In this document: positions 1 through 10,023 of the stretch, piece after piece
How positions within the stretch are numbered: the stretch's first letter is position 1
Layout of the letters: each line of letters opens with the position of its first letter
Assembly: GCA_003427395.1 (NCBI GenBank)
Contig: BFEA01000065.1
Coordinates: forward strand, 1,029,462 to 1,076,717
DNA length: 47,256 nucleotides
Source: Chara braunii
Taxonomy: Eukaryota > Streptophyta > Charophyceae > Charales > Characeae
Direction: 5' to 3'
Made by a program: the position numbers and the translations under genes
The notes under the pieces: model-generated
The model's input: the letters and a program-made list of their open reading frames with translations, nothing else
Databases searched by the model: none
Told to the model about the DNA's origin: nothing

Positions 1-171
1 TATATATGCAGGGTCACCAGCCCGTACGTACGGAGGTCCCCGTGCAGACCTCCGTACGTACGAACGTTCGGGGTCCCGTACGGGGTCCGAACCCAACAGC
101 GTTCGGCCCCCGCCAAAAATTATTTCGGTGCCTAAAGATAACTATTGTTTTCTGAATGTTTTTTTGCACCT
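1..171. other. flank left of the first long repeat
   Basis: No gene is visible. The stretch is rich in short inverted repeats (CGTACG, CGAACGTTCG, GTTCGG...CCGAAC). It ends where sequence shared with 19915, 21412, 44334 and the complement of 40952 begins. The last bases before that edge do not match the bases after the right LTR at 21115, so no target-site duplication is seen. Confidence 0.5.
23..62. repeat. perfect 16-bp inverted repeat
   Basis: Positions 23-38 and 47-62 are exact reverse complements, with an 8-nt spacer. The arm reads CGTACGTACGGAGGTC. It lies outside the LTR homology, so it belongs to the flank. It could be a cruciform, a terminator-like hairpin or a relic of a small inverted-repeat element; the sequence does not decide. 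Confidence 0.85.
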
Positions 172-700
172 TCTCGAGCGCATCGGTCCAACACCGCACG
201 GGGGCAGCGCGGGACCTTCCCGGCCAGGTCACGCAGGAGTCGATTTAAATCCTTCGTCGCAGACAATATATGTGGAGCTTCCACAAGCCGCTCTGGCCGA
301 GTGCGTCAGCAATACCTCTCGCGAGCCCCTACGACAGGATAGGGCCTACGCGAGACACGACTTACCTACACGTTACGGGAGCTGTCACCTCCCTTCGGTG
401 GGCGTATCCCCGCCGAGCTACCAAACCACAGTACAAAAGTTAATCAGTTGCAATTGCAGAGGTGGACCAGCCGAGGGCGTTTCTCGTTCGCTGTAGCATA
501 GGGGGTACGCGCGGTAATACGCCTCTATCGGACCCGCACGCGAACCGACATCTTGGGGGGCTGAAGTCGCAAGCGCGGCCCGTTGTCAGTCGACTAGGAC
601 GCATCCCATACACCACGCGCACACCACTTTACGAATACAAAAATAAAACATACACATGCATACGTACGAAACGACACAACATAAACAACGCGACAACGCT
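172..700 (-). repeat. conserved PBS-proximal LTR block
   Basis: This is the best conserved part of the repeat. It recurs at 19915-20144 (partial), 21412-21960, 44334-44830 and, inverted, about 40430-40952. It begins TGTCGAGCGCATCGG (TCTCGAGCG here) and holds shared strings such as CGCGAGCCCCTACGACAGGA. In element orientation it is the 3' end of the LTR, directly before the PBS. Short ORFs across it run in several frames and are not consistent between copies, so I read it as non-coding. Confidence 0.8.
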
Positions 701-1978
701 CACAGCCCCTCCGTAGCCGTCTCATAACTTTCCGACGCAAAATCGAATAGGCGTCGCGCGCGAGACTTAGGATAAAACCGCGCGGACGCAGGACCTACTT
801 ATATTGACTCGCAATGCAAGGGTACGCAAGCAGTCGCAATGATGGCGTACTCTGTAGCGCCCATAATCAAGCGGCCCCTCGTGGATCCGAGTACCGCTTA
901 TGACACTCAAGTGTCAGACTCGAAGTGTCGTGAGGGCATAACCCTTCACGACATTGCACGGCTGAAGGAATAGCTGTGCAGTCGCCGCGGCACTTCCGAC
1001 TCTCGGCCTGAGTGTCTCGGTAGGCAAATCAAATAGGCTCTGCGCGAGGGAAAACCCGTTCCCTGCGGAGCCTAGGGCTTGGGATGTCCTGGACAAGGAC
1101 CTCGAATCCCGGCCCAGGACCAAACGTCCGACTGACAAAATCATCAAAAAACAAGAAACAAAAATAGAAGGAGAGGCCTCCCCTAAGCCCCTCAGTCTCA
1201 GCTTCTGAGCAGGGCTTTAATATGGGGGCCCTTCAACCCATGCAAACACTTATCCCAAGTATACCTATGTATACGTATATAAGGGTTAAGTATGTGACGA
1301 TCACTTTTCATGGTCTCACTATGGTCTCTCACAATAATACGTATATGTGTGATCGCAGGCAACCAAATTCAGAATCTGATTCACAGCACATACCTGCAAT
1401 CACATCAACAAACCAAATCAAAAGCCCACATACCACACGGAGTCAACCCCAACCACCTTCGACACTCATACCCCTCGCTTTAGCCATGCAAGCCCCAAAT
1501 CTCATGTCCAACCAACCTTAATTAAATATTCAGCACCTTTGTTAAATGGCCATTCAATAAAAGTCCGGGTGAAACCTTCATGAAACAACGAAATCACCAG
1601 GGCTAAAGCTTTTTAGGTTGAGTGTGGAGGGAGAGCTGAAATTGAGTCGTACACCGACGAATCGGCAACCGACGTGTTATCTGTGATAACAGAAGATGAT
1701 CCTCAAGGGATCAGGCTGAATCTATTCCTGATCTTGAATAAGACACCCTAAACGACCTGTAACACAAGATAGGTCAAATGCCCACGCTACATCATCAGCA
1801 TATGAGGGATAAACCTCCATAGCACATTCCTACTCAAGCTATCTACCAACTAAGTCCAAGCCTACCTCTAAGTCAGTGCCCAAAACAAAAGTAGACTAAT
1901 GGCAGAACCTCCCTCATTCAGGGTGGGTCGCCAGAATCGCCACCTGTCGAAATATAATTTAACTCCTCTAAACTAAGA
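701..1978. other. non-coding LTR stretch between the conserved block and array I
   Basis: No gene is seen. It matches 21961-23218 in A' and, more loosely, 44830-46204 in copy C. It includes an AT-rich motif around 1270-1283 (GTATACGTATATAAGGG) on the plus strand and a TGTGACGATCAC near 1293. Confidence 0.6.
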
Positions 1979-2700
1979 AAATTTCGACCGCGCTTCCCGT
2001 AGAAAAAATGTCTTTCTAGAATTTATATAAGTCTAAATATGAAAGATATAAATAATTTCTAACTCTGGAAAACCAAATTTTGTCTAACTCCCTGAACTAG
2101 TAGAAATTTGGGCAGCACCCCCTCTAGAAAAGGAGACTTTCCAGATTTATACTAAGCCAGATATAAAGCAGAAAATAATCTCTAACTCCTTGAAAGTCAA
2201 ATCTTGTCTAACTCCCTGACATAGTAAAAATTTGGGCAACACTCCCTTTACAAACGGAGACTTCCCAGATTTATACTAAGTCAGGTTTGAACTCACAAGA
2301 CAAACTTGAGTTCAAATTATATAAGATTTAACTAACTCCTCAGTTTTGCAGAAATTTCGGCAGCACTCTCTGTGGAAAAGTGCTTTCCCAAAATTTATAC
2401 AAAGCGATGTCCAGAGTTTGCGAATAACTTTGACTTCTCAAAGTCCAATTTTGTCTAACTCTCTGAATTAGTAAAAATTTGGGCAGCACTCCTTTTAAAA
2501 AAATGGACTTTCCAGATTTATACTAAGTCAGCTATATGGAAAAGACAAGTTGAACTTTGACAAGTCAGAAATTGACTAACTTCTTGGATTTGTAGAAATT
2601 TTGGCAGCGCTTCCCGTATGAAAAGTAGCTTGCTAAGATTTATACAAAGCCAAATATAAGAAAAATCTAAAAAAATGCAGAAATTGACCTAAGTAAAAAA
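1979..2700. repeat. hairpin array I: six units of about 124 bp
   Basis: The core AAATTT[C/G]GGCAGC starts at 1979, 2104, 2228, 2352, 2475 and 2596, a period of 121-125 bp. Each unit contains a C/T-rich then A/G-rich core that can pair (for example CTTCC...GGAAAAG inside GGCAGC...GCTTGCC), followed by AGATTTATACTAAG-type sequence and TAACTCC before the next unit. The same array occurs at 23219-23960 and 46205-46760, with a shortened inverted form near 39140-39330. Confidence 0.85.
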
Positions 2701-2935
2701 AAGTTATTACAGAAAATGCAGGAATTGACGCTAACTCTTATGGCTCTAGCACGTGGCGAGCAACTAAAGCAACTACCTATAAAGCTGAAACACAAACAAA
2801 CTAGTCATCCCATCCAATCACATGCAAACCAAACCACGAATGTAAGTACTCTCACCATCCCAAGTTCATTCCATATAAATAGTTCGTGAAACTTCAAATT
2901 CTTGAATCCTTATACCCATCTTACATAAGACATAG

Positions 2936-3700
2936 AGCTGGACCATTCACCATGGAAACAATGTCCAGCTTGTCTTTATGATATACACGAACAGGTTGCA
3001 CGACTACTTCTCTCTTCTTTTGGGCAGATGACTAGGCCATTCGCCATGGAAACAATGCCTAGTCGCCTTAAGCTGTTTAATATCCAAAGATTTATTATTT
3101 ATCAAACTTTGTTTTCAAAAGAAAAGGTAAATATGGGCAGGGGACTGAACCATTCACAGTAGAAACAATGTTCAGTTTGCCCCAAACTATTTCCATTTAT
3201 ACTCTGTATTTTTCCCTTTTCTCTTCTTAATGATACGGCTTAACGCTGGACCATTCACACTAGAAACAATGTCCAGCTGTCAGTTCGCAGGCAAATATAC
3301 ATAAAATACTTTCCTTTATACTCAATTTAATTTATGTGTGTGGTTTTCAGGCTAAACCATTCACCATGGAAACGATGCTTAGGCTTAGACAAAAAATCCT
3401 CCATCAGAATGAACAAGAATTAAAACCCCTTTAATCAGGCAAACCCTCAGAGTAAACTAGAGTAAACAGGCCATTCACAGTAGAAACAATGCCAGGTCCT
3501 CCAGAAAACAACTAAATAAAACATAGCAACCAGACCACTCACATTATAAACAATGTCTGATCCTTCAGAAAACAGCGAAATAAACATAGCAACCAGACCA
3601 TTCACAGTAGAAACAATGCCTGTTCCTTCAGAAAACAGCCAAATAAACATAACCCTTAGCCATTCACAGTAGAAACAATGCTCAAGCTTTGGTTGACCCT
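2936..3700 (-). repeat. hairpin array II: nine hairpins with 19-nt loops
   Basis: Conserved loops of the form CATTCAC..TGGAAACAAT lie between complementary arms that change from unit to unit. Arm pairs are 2936-2943/2963-2970 (AGCTGGAC/GTCCAGCT), 3030-3037/3057-3064 (GACTAGGC/GCCTAGTC), 3144-3150/3170-3176 (ACTGAAC/GTTCAGT), 3245-3251/3271-3277 (GCTGGAC/GTCCAGC) and 3529-3535/3555-3561 (one mismatch). Further units near 3350, 3470, 3595 and 3655 have weaker arms. The arm-to-arm gap is 19 nt in each of the five listed pairs. Unit spacing is 60-110 bp. Confidence 0.9.
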
Positions 3701-6700
3701 ATCAAACGCATACAAAACTGTCTTCCTCCCATCTTCACCCAGTTCATTCCTTAGTCTGCTTTCGGTCAAAACAAAAGAGAAACTTAAACTTCACTCTCAC
3801 ACGTTCTTTCCATTCAGTCTGGTTGGGTCCTGAAGAGAAAGCAAAAACCATAGGGACAACCTCATGCATACAACAGTCATACTGCAGGGGGATAGGCAAA
3901 CATAGGTGATAGTGGGTTATATAGATAAAAAATAGTATACATGAAAGTTCCCTGCCTCCAGAACTCCTCCTGAATTCCGTCAGAGCTCCCGGAATCGGTG
4001 GGTGGACTCCCCACAGAGTCTTGACGCGGACTTACGGGTTGCGATCCCACCTGCCGCCTTCCTCTCGTAACCAAGGACTAGACTGAGAGTAAGAAGGGCA
4101 GAAAAAGAAAGATGTGAGTCTCTCAGATCCAAGAATGGTGCGCTTAGACTCGCAAGAGAGGGCCTTGGTCCCTTGACACGCCTGAGGGCCCCGCAATGGT
4201 GGCCAAATAGTTATCGGCTTGGCTAGCTTCTGAAGTCAAATCTGCCAAAAACCACCCCCTGACGATTCCCCAAATCGCAGCACTAACCTCCCACTCGCCC
4301 AACTTTGCCACCTCTACAGCCTCGACACTTCTTCTCAGTCTGATCGCGGGGGCTCAGCAGTCTGTAACAACCCCTAGACGCAGCACTAACACCCAGCAGT
4401 GGCCAGCAGAATCAGCAATCACCGATAGCGGCATACAACGGTGGTCAGCAGCAATGGTTGTTGTCCGTACACAGTCCGCAGCTTCAGCGCTTGACGGTGG
4501 TTAACAACAACACCAGCGCTTGCCAGTGACAACAGTTCATGCCCAACCAGTAGCCTCAGCGGTACACAACGGTATAGACCATCAACTACAGTAGCGGCAC
4601 ATAGCGGTCTGTAGTTCACAATACTGGTAGTGGTTACCAACAACCAGCAACTCGTTCAAATGAATGCCGTACCACCAAGTTGTTGATCTCCCAACTTACA
4701 ACAAGGACACTTCTCCGAATCTATAGCAGTAACCCCCACCTACTACAGTCGGCCACCTCGTCCTTGGACCGCGACAGATGTTCACCAGTCGTCCACAGTT
4801 CTGAGTATGCCAATAACAGTCGTTCTACCGGTCTGTGGACTCAACGAAGGGTCTTCAATTTGTCATCCGTTGATGTGTCTGGACCTGGCGAGCTTACAAA
4901 GCGCGTCACAAACCTGTTATTGCCTCAAACTTCCGCTGGTTAGTCGCCCAACAGTCTCTCTCAGAAGCTGGCCATGAGGGAACCCCCCCCCCCTAAGCCA
5001 TCTAGCAAGCTGTGGTCTCGTTTGTTAACGGGACTAACCAGACAAAATACTCCACCACTAAGAACGGTCATGCACCACCACCCATAGAATCAGAGAAACA
5101 GAAGCTCTCAATCTGTCAATCCTCACTATACACGGACAAGGAACGACCAGTCCCCTCAGCGCGGTGCAAGCAAACTTACTGCGAACAATCTGCAATCCAC
5201 GCCGATCCCGCTACGATGTTATTCTAGCGGCGAAAGTACCAGGCCATCATTGCGACCAGGTTCAGCCTCATACAGGCTAGCACCCCCGACTCTGACACTG
5301 TGCTACCAGACCCCCGGACAGCATACGCCAGGTAGATGCTCTAGTCCCATGCTATCCCCCTATCCCTTCCTTGCCAGCCTCCACCACTAGTACGACCGAA
5401 GCCAGCATGTATCTTCTACAAGATCTCGGAAGGATTCGCCGCCCCGTGTGAAGGTAAGTGTGTCCTCCCCGCGCAGCTCATACTCGTTATACCCGCGGAA
5501 TCATGGCACGAACTGAAAATCGGGCTCCGCCATCAACCTCGCAATACCCGAAATCCCCAAACTTACGTCTCTTCCCGCTAGATTTCGTAGGGAATCGAGC
5601 AATTTGAGTGTTTTCCCAGCCTAACTTTTCTTATTTCCGCCATCTCCCGGCGCACTGACTTCCCCTAATCAGCCGCTCCTACTAACTTCTCTATTACTCC
5701 CTTATCATCAATTCTGTCTTCAGAATCGGAGTCGCCCACCCCGAAGACCTCCGATTCGGATCTTACCCCGCCCAATTTCATTCAGAAACGAGCGGGTCAC
5801 ACCATTTTCTACTTTTTGTTCTCCTCGTTCCGCCATAGCTTCGCGCGGTCATGTTCCTTGCTAACTTATTTTCTACTAACTCTCCTCCTAAACTAACCCT
5901 GCCATCGAACTCGTCTTATAAAAAAAACCCCTATCTCGATCCTTGGTCCTCCCGATTTCAACACGGATTGGTTAGGAGTCCGATTCTTCTTCCCTCCACC
6001 ATCACTCATCCCGCCATGGCCCATCGCTCCTTCTTCCTCTTCTAACAACTAATCTGCTAACTTTTCACTAAAACTAACACCAGATTCAAGTTCGTCCGAG
6101 GCTAAAACCCCGAGCTCGCTTCTTCCCCCGTGCAAATCGGTCCTCTATGGGGCGAACTCCATACCTCTTGCTGCGCCCAACCCACATCCTCGCCATCTCG
6201 GCTTCCATATACCGAATGCACCTGGTGTGAATTCGCGTCCGAGTGCACCTCCTCTTTTCGGCACTTGTGGCCTTCTCCGCTCGCTGCTGCCTAACACAGC
6301 TCTGCCCGACTCGCCGTTTGCATAGTACCCGTGCTGCGTCTGCCGCCCGCTGCCTTCTCTTTGGCCGGCGCACCTTCTTCCTACTAGCTCACTCCCCGAC
6401 ACTCCGCTCTCCCGTTTCCTTCACCGCTCGCAACTTCTCCCTTCTTCGTTCCCCTCTGGTCCATTGCCTTGCCTNGCTCACACTGTTGCTAGCNCGTNGC
6501 CCCNCAGTCGCTATAGACCGAGTCTTCGACAGTACCCNGGAAAAATCCCGGTTCGNAGTCATTCGCTGCCCCCTCTNTTTCTTNTAAACGTATCTGGCAC
6601 CGAAACCCCGCCAGTTTCGTTNCTCACCCCTCACTGCCTCNTGTCTGCGCACAGTCGACCTTACTGCCCGCCTCGCTCNGACCACTTCNATCAGCNTTGC

Positions 6701-6846
6701 CAGGTAAGTGTTCCNCCCNCTGTTGCTCCNTGCTGCCTGGCCGAACCCGCTGCCCGCTGCCTCTCTCCGCCCGTCANCTNNGAGTNGTGGCNCATGCACC
6801 CCNCGCANAACCGCGTCCGGGTCCNCCCGCTGNCTTTNACCACCCC
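3701..6846. other. non-coding LTR stretch, C-rich, no gene
   Basis: It matches 24961-28099 in A' closely. Around 4340-4900 it is a degenerate CAG/CAA/GGT-rich tract. Around 5400-6450 it is pyrimidine-rich on the plus strand. GTAAGT strings at about 5453 and 6704 could look like splice donors but have no reading frame to serve. A short part (about 3930-4080) is clearly matched, inverted, at 37130-37290 in copy B. Confidence 0.6.
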
Positions 6847-6941
6847 GCCAGCCTTTTCCCGACTTATGCCTGTTATTCTTGCGNGCGGGTCATGCTAGTC
6901 TTCTCCGTATCGTTNCAATTTTAANGGATGTNCCGAAGGAC
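6847..6941 (-). ncRNA. U6 snRNA-derived sequence inside the LTR
   Basis: Read on the minus strand this matches U6 spliceosomal RNA almost end to end: the 5' stem-loop (GTCCTTCGG.ACATCC), the TTAAAATTG stretch, an ACAGAGA-box region here written ATACGGAGAAGACTAGCATG, and a recognisable 3' third. Several positions are N. The AGC of the catalytic triad is present; the ACAGAGA box carries a change. No T-run terminator follows directly, so it is probably not a working U6 gene. It has the same orientation as pol and recurs at 28100-28194 and, in the inverted copy, at 33732-33830. Confidence 0.85.
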
Positions 6942-7003
6942 ANNCNNCCGGTTCGCCNGGTCAANAGACGACTCAGAATATTTNGTCTCCCTCATCNACC
7001 AAA

Positions 7004-7073
7004 CCCCACCATCCGGATTCGAGCANGGGTCTNTATTTCAACAGTCCAAGGGTATACCGCTGAGCTAGGCCCA
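7004..7073 (-). tRNA. degenerate tRNA-like sequence (GTT-type loop)
   Basis: On the minus strand there is an A-box (TAGCTCAGCGGT, complement of 7056-7067) and a B-box-like GCTCGAATCC (complement of 7015-7024), 31 nt apart as in intron-less tRNAs. The anticodon-loop-like CTGTTGA would carry GTT (Asn). Acceptor, D and T stems pair poorly, so this is a tRNA-derived relic or a pol III promoter module and not a working tRNA. It ends about 60 nt upstream of the U6-like sequence and is in the same orientation. Confidence 0.45.
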
Positions 7074-7464
7074 TAGGCCCCAAAGGTAGCCGCGGCCCCN
7101 CATCCCACCTACAGCACCGTGCCTCAAGGCAAAANGGGTACGGCTTCGGCNCAGCCCGCGCGGACAGTTTNCAACANCACTTCAGGCNTCCCTGCGAATG
7201 CAACCTANTTCCCGTGGCCCGANATTAGGCCCAATATCGNGCCCTAAGACGGGACGCGAGTAAACGAAAATAAAACNAGGAGAAAAAGGTAAAAGTAGTA
7301 NACGCAAAATGNNAAAATTAACGGGGAGCCNTACGGATCGNCCCCCTCCGCTGTGCNTGTAAACAAAAANGGAGGGGGGGTAGCCTCNTCGGGCCCTCNA
7401 CCCCTCNGTCCCCTCCACGCCGCTCGACTAGAGTTGCCACGCCGACGTCCGCTGCCGCTGCGTC

Positions 7465-7537
7465 GGCGCTCGCCGACCTCGATCCCCGAACCTTCGTTGT
7501 GTCAGTCTAATGTCATAACCTATAGGGCTAAGCCCAA
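7465..7537 (-). tRNA. second tRNA-like sequence (Arg-like)
   Basis: On the minus strand TAGCCCTATAGG (complement of 7519-7530) fits an A-box and GGATCGAGGTC (complement of 7474-7484) a B-box, 34 nt apart. The part between them (TTAGACTGACACAACGAAGG) resembles the anticodon arm and variable region of tRNA-Arg. Stems are imperfect. A related copy is at 33340-33401 on the plus strand of the inverted LTR and an almost identical one at 28718-28790. Confidence 0.4.
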
Positions 7538-7539
7538 GC

Positions 7540-8670
7540 ATGAGACCTGCGCCTGCAGAGTACCGTATAAGGTAGTGCGGCGCGGCGTTTTGTGCCAACA
7601 AAATGGCTGCGCCGCACCCAGTGTCCGCACCGGCTTGCTTATACCATGCCATAATTGCCTAGCGCGCCATCGTACGACAACCTGCTCACCACACGAGAAT
7701 CGTGCCGTTATTGCCGATGCCGTCGTGGGGGTCGTCCTCCGCACGCGCGCTCGACTAGGTCAAAAGTACCAATCAAAAGAAAATATCCTTAATTTCTGCT
7801 TAATTAAAAATAAATAAATAATAATAATATCACCAAGCAAAAACTACCGAGGTCCGGGATGACTTTACGATCAACAACAGAAAAGAATCACGCGCGCCTT
7901 AAACCTGCACGCCCACGCATTCACTATTATGGTCAACTACCCAGTCAACGCAATTACAGACGCAGCCGCGCTTAGCGCGGTATGTTTAAACCTTAAACCA
8001 AACAATTTTCTGTTACTTGCAAAAACCCAGGGCGGATACCCTTGTAAAGGTATTCGCACCGACAGCTTACCGGTCCATATTATGCGACGTCCCCGTCGCT
8101 TTGCCAAATCAAAAGGCTATAAATTCATCCACACTCCAGATGCTGACGAGAATGGAGCCAATCTGATTAGCCGACAAACACAGGGTAGGGGCCTCCATCA
8201 AACCATGCCTTCTCAACTATATGCTGCCAGGTTTCTAACCTGGGCCTCTTATCGCCTAGAAATTAGGACGCTGACCGCATAAGCTCCAAAGACCTTCCCA
8301 ATCGTCCTCTCCCTGGTTCTAAACAAGCTTCGGCTTCTTGTTGGGTGTCCCTAGTCCTGACAAAAACTAGGGACGCGGACCTTAATTGAAATCTTTTGAA
8401 GGCGCTCTCACCTTCTTTCTCAAAATCTCTTGCAATCAAATACACATAAGTATATATGTATACTCAATATCCACTGAGCTCTTTCTGCAGCCTAGTACTG
8501 AAAGGCTAGGTCTCCACCTTGGCCCACCATAGCCTGGCTGATCGGGCCAGGACTACGGCCCACCGCATTGTTATTTAACGGTAGTACCACTCGTTGGTTA
8601 CGCAACGATAGGTTTTCTCCTGATAAACATCTAATCAAGATTCCTCCAAAAATTCTCAATCATCACTATC
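7540..8670. other. non-coding LTR stretch between the tRNA-like module and the promoter-side end
   Basis: No gene is seen. The plus strand is A-rich at about 7770-7830, which is T-rich in element orientation. Up to about 8075 it matches A'. From there to 8670 it matches only the inverted copy B (about 31160-31780), so A' is broken at that point. Confidence 0.6.
8347..8374. repeat. perfect 9-bp hairpin
   Basis: GTCCCTAGT (8347-8355) and ACTAGGGAC (8366-8374) are exact complements around a 10-nt loop. It lies in the promoter-side part of the LTR. No T-run follows, so it is not an obvious terminator. Confidence 0.75.
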
Positions 8671-9179
8671 CCGCGGAGTAATTTCACTGGGGCGGGCAAC
8701 CCCCCCCCTTAAACTCTTACCTACGCGGTCCCGCAGCCAGGTTGCGCTGGCTAGCAGTCATCCAATGGGGTTATGCCCTGGAGGTACTAACTTCTTTTCC
8801 GTTAGCTTGACCTTTCTTCAATATGTCTCGGAATTAGCACCGGTGGTTAGACGAGGGCGTCGCAAAACAAAATCACTGGCCCACTGCGCGATACGCAAGG
8901 GTCCGAAGACATTTACCAGTCCTTCCACAATAGGCATGACATCCTTCGCATGCTCACAAACAAAATCACCGCTAGGTCCACCAGGTCGTGACCCCTGACT
9001 TAATCAGAGCCAGCAGCCACCCATCGTGAGACATCTCTCACCCTGCACTCATTGCGACTTTCTCGAACATTTCAAGCAAAAGTGGCCTTTTTCGTCAGAC
9101 TTTATCGCTCATCAGACAACTCGTCATGCCATAAATCAGATTACTCACCTTTGAAGGTGAGTCTTCCAACAACAAGAAC

Positions 9180-9390
9180 ATCCCCTTTTCCACAAACCCA
9201 AAGGGCTCTCATCATAAAACAAAACACCCCCTCTTCCAAAAATCACGAGGGGTCTCGCTACAGAACAAAACACTCCCTCTTCCAAAAATCACGAGGGGTC
9301 TTATCATAACACACATTGTCACAAAAGCATCCCCTTCTCCAAAATCCAAGGGGGCTTATCATAAACAAAATCACTGAGAGAGCATCTTAT
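9180..9390 (-). repeat. hairpin array III: units of about 55-60 bp
   Basis: Four units each hold a C-rich arm, a TTCCAAAAATCAC-like loop and a G-rich arm (for example CCCCTC...GAGGGG), joined by the linker TCTCATCATAAAACAAAAC. Arm sequence varies between units and mostly stays complementary. The same array is at 20637-20830 in the right LTR and, inverted and more diverged, at about 30555-30700, where arms CCTCC/GGAGG and CCTCC/GAGG flank different loops. Confidence 0.75.
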
Positions 9391-9507
9391 GGGTCCTCAT
9401 CACAACTTAGGCATTCAATAATCAACATGGTAAGCATTTTGAGCCTCCTGGGTTCATAAATCTTCAAAATCCTCACAACCCTTCATAGACGGACTGCACT
9501 TCCACCC

Positions 9508-9514
9508 CTTATAC
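9508..9514 (-). promoter_or_regulatory. conserved TATA-like motif of the 3' LTR
   Basis: CTTATAC on the plus strand is GTATAAG in element orientation. The same heptamer sits at the matching place in the right LTR (20963-20969) and in the inverted copy (30405-30411), although the surrounding sequence has diverged. It is about 180 bp inside the proposed LTR start. Confidence 0.5.
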
Positions 9515-9693
9515 TCCGCCCTATCAGCTGCCCGTGTGCAAGTCGCACAAGTATACCGAGGAGTAGAAAGTTTTACTTACAATCATATTCACAATACCCA
9601 AGATACATAAAAAAATTTTCACACATTGTCCACACAAACTCATTATACATCAGAGTACAACCACACATGTGAGAGAGACAAGTGATCATCACA

Positions 9694-10023
9694 TATAAGA
9701 ATGGTCCCTGAAAGAAACCTCATCATGATATACAATCAGGGAAATAAAATGTCTCACACAGAAAAAATGTCTCGAAATCATAACTCACTCAGCTCAAGCC
9801 ACACCAAACCCACACTAACAACTACCCCTAGAATACATGTCAGATCTATCTCTCAAAAGCCAGGGCGTAGGCCACCTAAATATGTACATGCCTCATTTAG
9901 ATTACCCTGATCCTCAAGATCCCAGCTCAGTAGGAACACTAGAGTTCAGATCTAGACTAGCAACAATCCTCATAAAAACCCTCTAGGTCTAAGAGGGTAT
10001 CACACAGAATCTAAATTGATGCC
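9694..10023. other. untranslated stretch between second ORF and 3' LTR
   Basis: No ORF of note and no clear polypurine tract on the minus strand. The LTR edge may lie somewhat further right than 9693, because weak similarity to the sequence after 21115 may continue. Confidence 0.4.

Larger units (their letters stand above)
6475..7410. other. consensus-filled segment with scattered N
   Basis: Dozens of isolated N bases occur here, and the same N pattern occurs at 27728-28663 with a constant offset of 21253. The flanks of the two copies differ by a few percent by eye, whereas this part appears identical. That pattern fits an assembler writing one collapsed consensus into both repeat copies. 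Base-level statements in this segment, including the U6-like and tRNA-like calls, are consensus statements and not locus-specific. Confidence 0.9.
172..9693 (-). mobile_element. long LTR copy A (left, 3' LTR of the element)
   Basis: Both ends of this 9.5-kb stretch match the two ends of the short right LTR: 172-about 393 with 19915-20144, and 8671-9693 with 20147-21115. Its body up to about 8075 is repeated at 21412-29335. In plus coordinates it holds, in order: a conserved block (172-700), array I (1979-2700), array II (2936-3700), a C-rich stretch, the U6-like and tRNA-like module on the minus strand (6847-7537), array III (9180-9390) and a TATA motif (9508-9514). No protein-coding gene is credible inside. 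The inverted copy B has both ends and the same internal order, which argues that the whole length is one LTR and not a short LTR with an insertion. Confidence 0.7.

Noticed and set aside
128-496. 122-residue plus-strand ORF over the conserved LTR block
   Set aside because: Related ORFs appear at 19826 and 44429 but start at different places and are broken in other copies. Conservation is at the DNA level with indels that ignore frame.
1293-1304. TGTGACGATCAC matching the proposed LTR start on the other strand, as if a terminal inverted repeat
   Set aside because: Only 12 bp, internal to the LTR, and near-palindromic itself; too short to build on.
2936-3700. CRISPR array
   Set aside because: Units have a conserved core with variable neighbours, but the variable parts are the stem arms, spacing is irregular, and the context is a eukaryotic retrotransposon.
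6389-6799. 136-residue minus-strand ORF repeated at 27642-28052
   Set aside because: Identical only because both copies carry the same pasted consensus; many X residues and no recognisable domain.
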